Below, one piece after another: positions 60,461 to 64,000 of a stretch of 64,000 bases of DNA (position 1 is the first letter of the stretch; every line of letters begins with the position of its first letter). The stretch is taken from the NCBI GenBank assembly GCA_025463305.1, contig JAOBWK010000097.1, positions 3,519-67,518 of the forward strand, read 5' to 3'. The stretch comes from Ilumatobacteraceae bacterium (GTDB lineage Bacteria; Actinomycetota; Acidimicrobiia; Acidimicrobiales; Ilumatobacteraceae). The translations under genes were made by a program, and so were the position numbers. Below the pieces are notes generated by a model. The model was given only the letters and a program-made list of their open reading frames with translations, was not told where the DNA came from and ran no database searches.

Positions 60461-60491
60461 GCGTGATGTCGTCCCGCAGACGACATCACGC
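60461..60491 (+). promoter_or_regulatory. 13-bp perfect inverted repeat (hairpin)
   Basis: GCGTGATGTCGTC (60461-60473) pairs perfectly with GACGACATCACGC (60479-60491) across a CCGCA loop. It lies between the HTH operon promoter and repeat copy B. It may be a terminator-like or protein-binding site; there is no T tract. Confidence 0.6.
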
Positions 60492-60531
60492 GGTCGGACG
60501 CGGGCACCGTTGCATCGTCGATCGCGCAATC

Positions 60532-60599
60532 CGCGCGCGCGTGCGCGAGTGGCGCGACCCGGGTCGCGCAGAGCGCACACGCGTGATCGATCTGCGCGG
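60532..60599. repeat. Palindromic dispersed repeat, copy B
   Basis: This copy matches 7651-7718 with five substitutions over 68 bases, including the same 18-base palindrome GCGCGACCCGGGTCGCGC. It ends seven bases before the 3' end of the nitroreductase gene. Confidence 0.8.
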
Positions 60600-60605
60600 C
60601 GTGGA

Positions 60606-61259
60606 TCAGGGGAAGAGGGGGCCGTCGACGGCGAAGTCGAGCGGGGTGCCCCACTGGTTCTGGAAGGTCACGTCCTCGACGCGGGTGCGCGCGGCGACGC
60701 CCCACTTCCCGGTCGGGTAGCCGAACGTGACGCAGGCCGACATGTGCCAGCCCTCGCTCTCCGGCGCACCGAGCACGGCGAGCGTCTCGGCGAGCTTGAA
60801 CGCGAGCACCGAGGTCAGCGCCGAGCCGACGCCCTCACCACGCGCCGCGAGCTGCGCGCTCCACACGGCCGGGTAGATCGAGCCGCCCGAGGGATCGTGC
60901 TGGGCGAACGCGAACATCAGCAGCGGATAGCGCTCGAAGTGGTCGGCGAGGTGCTGGGCCGACTTCTTCACGCGGAAGAACTGCTTGGAGTCCTCCGAGT
61001 CGGGCTCGGCCTCGGCGGCGGCGATCCGCTCGGCGTAGAACGTGCCCCACAGCAGATCCATGCACTCGCGGTAGAGCGGACCGAGCTGGGCCTTCACCGC
61101 CGGATCGTCGACGAGCAGGAACCGCCAGTTCTGCGCGTTCCCGCCGCTCGGGGCGCGCACGGCGGCGTCGAGGATGCGCGCCTGCACGTCCTTGGGGATC
61201 GGCGTGTCCGCCACTCGTCGCATCGCCCGGGTCGTGTACAGCGCTTCACGGAGTTCCAT
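60606..61259 (-). CDS. Nitroreductase-family flavoprotein
   Basis: The 217-residue protein has the NADPH/FMN nitroreductase fold: ALYTTRAMRRVADTPIPKDV, RAPSGGNAQNWRFLLVDDP and a C-terminal GYPTGKWGVAARTRVEDV. The TTRAMRR and SGGNAQNW segments form the FMN phosphate site. It may reduce nitro compounds, quinones or activated alkenes; close relatives include coenzyme F420- and FMN-using enzymes. ATG 61259 is 90 bases from the divergent gene at 61350. Confidence 0.9.
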   Translation of the reverse strand: MELREALYTTRAMRRVADTPIPKDVQARILDAAVRAPSGGNAQNWRFLLVDDPAVKAQLGPLYRECMDLLWGTFYAERIAAAEAEPDSEDSKQFFRVKKSAQHLADHFERYPLLMFAFAQHDPSGGSIYPAVWSAQLAARGEGVGSALTSVLAFKLAETLAVLGAPESEGWHMSACVTFGYPTGKWGVAARTRVEDVTFQNQWGTPLDFAVDGPLFP

Positions 61260-61349
61260 GTCCGGAGGTTAGGAGACAGGCCCGCCGAACCCATTGGCCG
61301 AGCGGCGCGCTGCTCGCCGTACCCGCTCCGTCTGGTAGGCCTTGCCCCG

Positions 61350-61892
61350 ATGACCGAGCCCGTGACGGACCGTCGACTCACCCACGTCGAGCTGCTCGAC
61401 GCGCCGGGCGAGCGCGAGCTGGCGATCGAGCTGTTCGCGTTGCTCGGCTGCGATCCCGTCGACCGCGGTGGCACGTTCTTCACGGCGTTCATCGATCCGG
61501 TGGTGCGCGACTACTCGACGAACGTGTTCTACGCATCCGAGGTCGACGCGGAGCAGTCGGCATTGGAGCAGGCGATGATCACCCAGCTGGGAGCCGCCCG
61601 CGACGACTACGTGGCCGCGATGCGCGTCAGTCCGCAGCGGTCGACGCACTTCGGGTTCCGCGTTCCCGACGAGCCGTCGCTCGACGCTGTGCTCGAGCGG
61701 GTGCGGCGCGCTGCGGTCGAGCATCCGCGCCTGGCCGGACGCGTCGCCGTCGACCACGTCTACCGACCCGGTGACCCGGGCGCGATCGCGCCGAACATGG
61801 TGCAGGCGTTCGTCTGGACCGATGTCGTCGCTGCCGGGCTGCTGTGCCTCGGCCAGCACATCGAGGTGCAGTGGCATCTGCCGGTGTCGTGA
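61350..61892 (+). CDS. Hypothetical protein, glyoxalase-like fold possible
   Basis: The 180-residue protein starts at ATG 61350 (MTEPVTDRRLTHVELLDAPG). RELAIELFALLGCDPVDRGG, HFGFRVPDEPSLDAVLERVR and QAFVWTDVVAAGLLCLGQHI resemble vicinal-oxygen-chelate (glyoxalase/dioxygenase) folds in outline. No clear metal triad is visible. It is divergent from the nitroreductase and convergent with meaB, one base from its stop. Function unknown. Confidence 0.7.
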   Translation: MTEPVTDRRLTHVELLDAPGERELAIELFALLGCDPVDRGGTFFTAFIDPVVRDYSTNVFYASEVDAEQSALEQAMITQLGAARDDYVAAMRVSPQRSTHFGFRVPDEPSLDAVLERVRRAAVEHPRLAGRVAVDHVYRPGDPGAIAPNMVQAFVWTDVVAAGLLCLGQHIEVQWHLPVS

Positions 61893-62930
61893 TCAGGTGT
61901 CGGGCGACTCGAACTCGCTGAGGATCGCCGTTGCCGCCAACGTCGGGGTGGTGGCGCCGGCGCGCAGGGCCGCGGTGAGCTCCGCGGTGAGCGTGCGCAC
62001 GCCGTGGTGGTTGCGCAGCTGACCCATCAGGCGCTCCTCGACGGCGGCCCACATCCATCGCACCTGCTGCTGGTTGCGCTTCTCGGCGAGAGCGCCCGTA
62101 CGTTCGAGCGTGGCGCGGTGGGCGGTGATCTGCGCCCAGATGTCGTCGAGCCCGGTGTCGGCGAGCGCGCTGCACGTCAGCACCGGCGGGAACCAGTCGG
62201 GGTTGGTGGGCTGGAGGAGGTGCATCGCGTCGGCCAGCTCGCGGGCCGTGAGCTTGGCCTCGTGCACGTGCTCGCCGTCGGCCTTGTTGATCGCGACGAT
62301 GTCGGCCAGCTCGAGCACACCCTTCTTGATGCCCTGCAACGAGTCGCCACTGCGCGCCAGGAGCAGCACGACGAAGCAGTCGACCATCTCGGCCACCGAG
62401 GTCTCCGACTGGCCGACGCCGACGGTCTCGACGATGACGATGTCGAAGCCGGCCGCCTCGACCACGACGATGGCCTCGCGCGTTGCGCGGGTGACGCCGC
62501 CGAGCGTGCCCGACGTCGGCGACGGTCGGATGTACGCATCGCGGTCGTACGACAGCTTCGCCATGCGGGTCTTGTCGCCGAGGATGCTGCCGCCGGACAC
62601 CGTCGACGACGGGTCGATCGCGATCACGGCGACGCGATGACCGCGTCCGGTGAGCATCGTGCCGAACGTGTCGATGAAGGTCGACTTGCCGACGCCCGGC
62701 ACGCCGCTGATGCCGATCCGCTGCGCCGAGCCGGAGAACGGCGTCAGCCGCACGAGCAGCTCCTGGGCGGCGATCTGGTGGTCGGGGCGCGTCGACTCGA
62801 CGAGCGTGATCGCCTTGGCCAGCGTCGCCCGGTCGCCGGCGCGCACACCGTCGACGAGCGCGTCGATGTCGACCGGCCGGCGGCTCGGAGGCCCGGTCGT
62901 CGGGGACCCCGTCGACGGGGACACGGTCAT
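61893..62930 (-). CDS. meaB: MeaB-type GTPase (methylmalonyl-CoA mutase chaperone)
   Basis: The 345-residue G3E GTPase has the P-loop GVPGVGKSTFID near residue 75, IAIDPSSTVSGGSILGDKTR, the Mg region IVETVGVGQSETSVAEMVD, NKADGEHVHEA for base recognition, and a C-terminal QQQVRWMWAAVEERLM helix. MeaB protects and reactivates B12-dependent methylmalonyl-CoA mutase. ATG 62930 lies seven bases after the mutase stop on the same strand, the classic pairing. No signal peptide is present. Confidence 0.95.
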   Translation of the reverse strand: MTVSPSTGSPTTGPPSRRPVDIDALVDGVRAGDRATLAKAITLVESTRPDHQIAAQELLVRLTPFSGSAQRIGISGVPGVGKSTFIDTFGTMLTGRGHRVAVIAIDPSSTVSGGSILGDKTRMAKLSYDRDAYIRPSPTSGTLGGVTRATREAIVVVEAAGFDIVIVETVGVGQSETSVAEMVDCFVVLLLARSGDSLQGIKKGVLELADIVAINKADGEHVHEAKLTARELADAMHLLQPTNPDWFPPVLTCSALADTGLDDIWAQITAHRATLERTGALAEKRNQQQVRWMWAAVEERLMGQLRNHHGVRTLTAELTAALRAGATTPTLAATAILSEFESPDT

Positions 62931-62937
62931 CGAGCGC

Positions 62938-64000
62938 TCAGGTTGCTGCGAGGCGACGATCGAGCTCCTCGAGGAGCTCGACGGCGGCGTCCGCGATGAC
63001 CGTGCCGGGCGGGAAGATGGCCGACGCGCCGGCGGCGCGCAGCTCGTCGAAGTCCTGCGGCGGGATGACGCCGCCGGCGACGATCATGATGTCGCCGCGA
63101 CCCTGCGCGGCGAGCTCGTCGCGCAGCTGCGGCACCAGCGTGAGGTGGCCGGCGGCGAGCGACGACGCGCCGACGATGTGCACGTCGGCCTCGATCGCCT
63201 GGCGCGCCACCTCGGCCGGCGTCTGGAACAGCGCGCCGACGTCGACGTCGAAGCCGAGGTCGGCGAACGCCGTGGCGATCACCTTCTGGCCGCGGTCGTG
63301 GCCATCCTGGCCCATCTTGGCGACGAGGATGCGCGGCCGGCGACCGTGGTGCTCGGCGAACTCGGCTGTCAGCTGACGCACCTGCTCCATCCGCTCGGCG
63401 CCCAGCTCGTTGCGATACACGCCACTGATCGTACGGATCGTGGCGGTGTGCCGCCCGAACGCTGCCTCGAGCGCATCGCTGATCTCGCCGACGGTGGCAC
63501 CGGCACGGGCCGCGTCGACGGAGAGCTTGAGCAGGTTCTGGTCGAGCGAGCCGGCCGTGCGGGTGCCGGCGAGCCCGGCGTGTGCCGCCGCGGTGAGCGC
63601 ACCCAGGGCGGCGTTGCACGCATCGGTGTCGCGCTCGGCGCGCAGCTTGGCGAGCTTGGCGATCTGCTCGTTGCGCACGGCCGTGTTGTCGACCTTGAGC
63701 ACGTCGATGGTCTCGGGCACGTCGAGGCGGTACTTGTTGACGCCGATGACGGGCTGGCGACCGGAGTCGATGCGGGCCTGGGTGCGGGCAGCAGCTTCCT
63801 CGATGCGCAGCTTGGGGATGCCGGCCTCGATCGCCGCCGTCATCCCGCCGACGCGCTCGACCTCTTGGATGTGCGCCCACGCCTTCTCGGCGAGATCATG
63901 GGTGAGTCGCTCGATGTAGTACGAGCCGGCCCACGGATCGATCACCCGGCACGTCCCGGACTCCTGCTGCAGGAACAGCTGGGTGTTGCGGGCGATGCGC
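62938..64000 (-). CDS. mutB: Methylmalonyl-CoA mutase large subunit, C-terminal part (partial)
   Basis: The frame runs in from the right edge with no start. It reads [33 protein letters not shown] at the barrel end, GVNKYRLD, and ends with the B12-binding domain. There [20 protein letters not shown] carries the DxHxxG motif, followed by [11 protein letters not shown] and [14 protein letters not shown]. About 353 residues are visible. It isomerises methylmalonyl-CoA and succinyl-CoA in propionate catabolism and is followed by meaB. The small subunit would lie beyond the window. Confidence 0.95.
   Translation of the reverse strand, partial: RIARNTQLFLQQESGTCRVIDPWAGSYYIERLTHDLAEKAWAHIQEVERVGGMTAAIEAGIPKLRIEEAAARTQARIDSGRQPVIGVNKYRLDVPETIDVLKVDNTAVRNEQIAKLAKLRAERDTDACNAALGALTAAAHAGLAGTRTAGSLDQNLLKLSVDAARAGATVGEISDALEAAFGRHTATIRTISGVYRNELGAERMEQVRQLTAEFAEHHGRRPRILVAKMGQDGHDRGQKVIATAFADLGFDVDVGALFQTPAEVARQAIEADVHIVGASSLAAGHLTLVPQLRDELAAQGRGDIMIVAGGVIPPQDFDELRAAGASAIFPPGTVIADAAVELLEELDRRLAAT

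Overview
The window is high-GC, densely packed bacterial chromosome with actinobacterial features: TetR, MerR/SoxR, LuxR, GAF-ANTAR and CGNR regulators, many acyl-CoA and amidohydrolase-like genes, GTG/TTG starts and frequent 1-4 base gene overlaps. A secreted protein ending in three 'ARLLDTR' modules, a phosphatidylcholine synthase and the style of the acyl-CoA clusters suggest class Acidimicrobiia (an Ilumatobacter-like organism). That assignment is an inference from sequence style; no rRNA is present. All family names come from reading the sequence, not from database searches.

Layout. 1-7.6 kb: the end of an SDR gene, then a tightly coupled operon of a double DUF35 protein, two thiolase-like proteins without the catalytic Cys, a KstR-like TetR regulator, two paralogous amidohydrolase-like proteins and an acyl-CoA ligase, probably for a lipid or steroid side chain. 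7.6-14 kb: leftward genes (PAP2 phosphatase, EamA exporter, alpha/beta hydrolase, phosphatidylcholine synthase, cNMP/TrxR-like fusion, 2-hydroxyacid dehydrogenase). 14-19.6 kb: rightward class II aldolase, amidohydrolase, carboxylesterase, SDR and CapA. 19.6-21.8 kb: a SoxR regulator divergent from an FMN reductase and quinone oxidoreductase, with a near-canonical SoxR promoter. 21.8-29 kb: lipoprotein, serine hydrolase, three tRNAs (Ser-TGA, Ser-GCT, Arg-ACG), a DUF1989 protein, a LysM/transglycosylase-like protein and DoxX.

29-36.6 kb: a segment bounded by two ~65-bp direct repeats, the left one just downstream of tRNA-Arg. It begins with a decayed integrase and carries a large LuxR regulator, a DUF4242 protein, a 1,217-residue secreted repeat protein and a YcxB-like membrane protein. 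This looks like a degenerate integrated element and is the most interesting part of the window. Just to its right, a 5'-truncated ArsR gene and a 5'-truncated sortase gene meet head to head, which looks like a deletion scar.

38-45 kb: TetR-controlled acyl-CoA genes (CaiB/BaiF transferase, SDR, two enoyl-CoA hydratases) with two matching TAAC-NN-GTTA palindromes. 45-50 kb: tandem GAF-ANTAR proteins and a GH3 glycosidase. 50.7-56.2 kb: thioesterase, CASTOR-like channel, DegT-family protein lacking the PLP lysine, MarR and MOSC proteins. 56.2-61.9 kb: CGNR regulator, MFS exporter with TetR, a small HTH protein coupled to a SEC-C methionine aminopeptidase, and a nitroreductase. 61.9-64 kb: MeaB and the C-terminal part of methylmalonyl-CoA mutase, which runs off the right edge. 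A palindromic 68-bp element occurs at both 7.65 kb and 60.5 kb. No CRISPR array, rRNA, intact insertion sequence or replication origin was seen.
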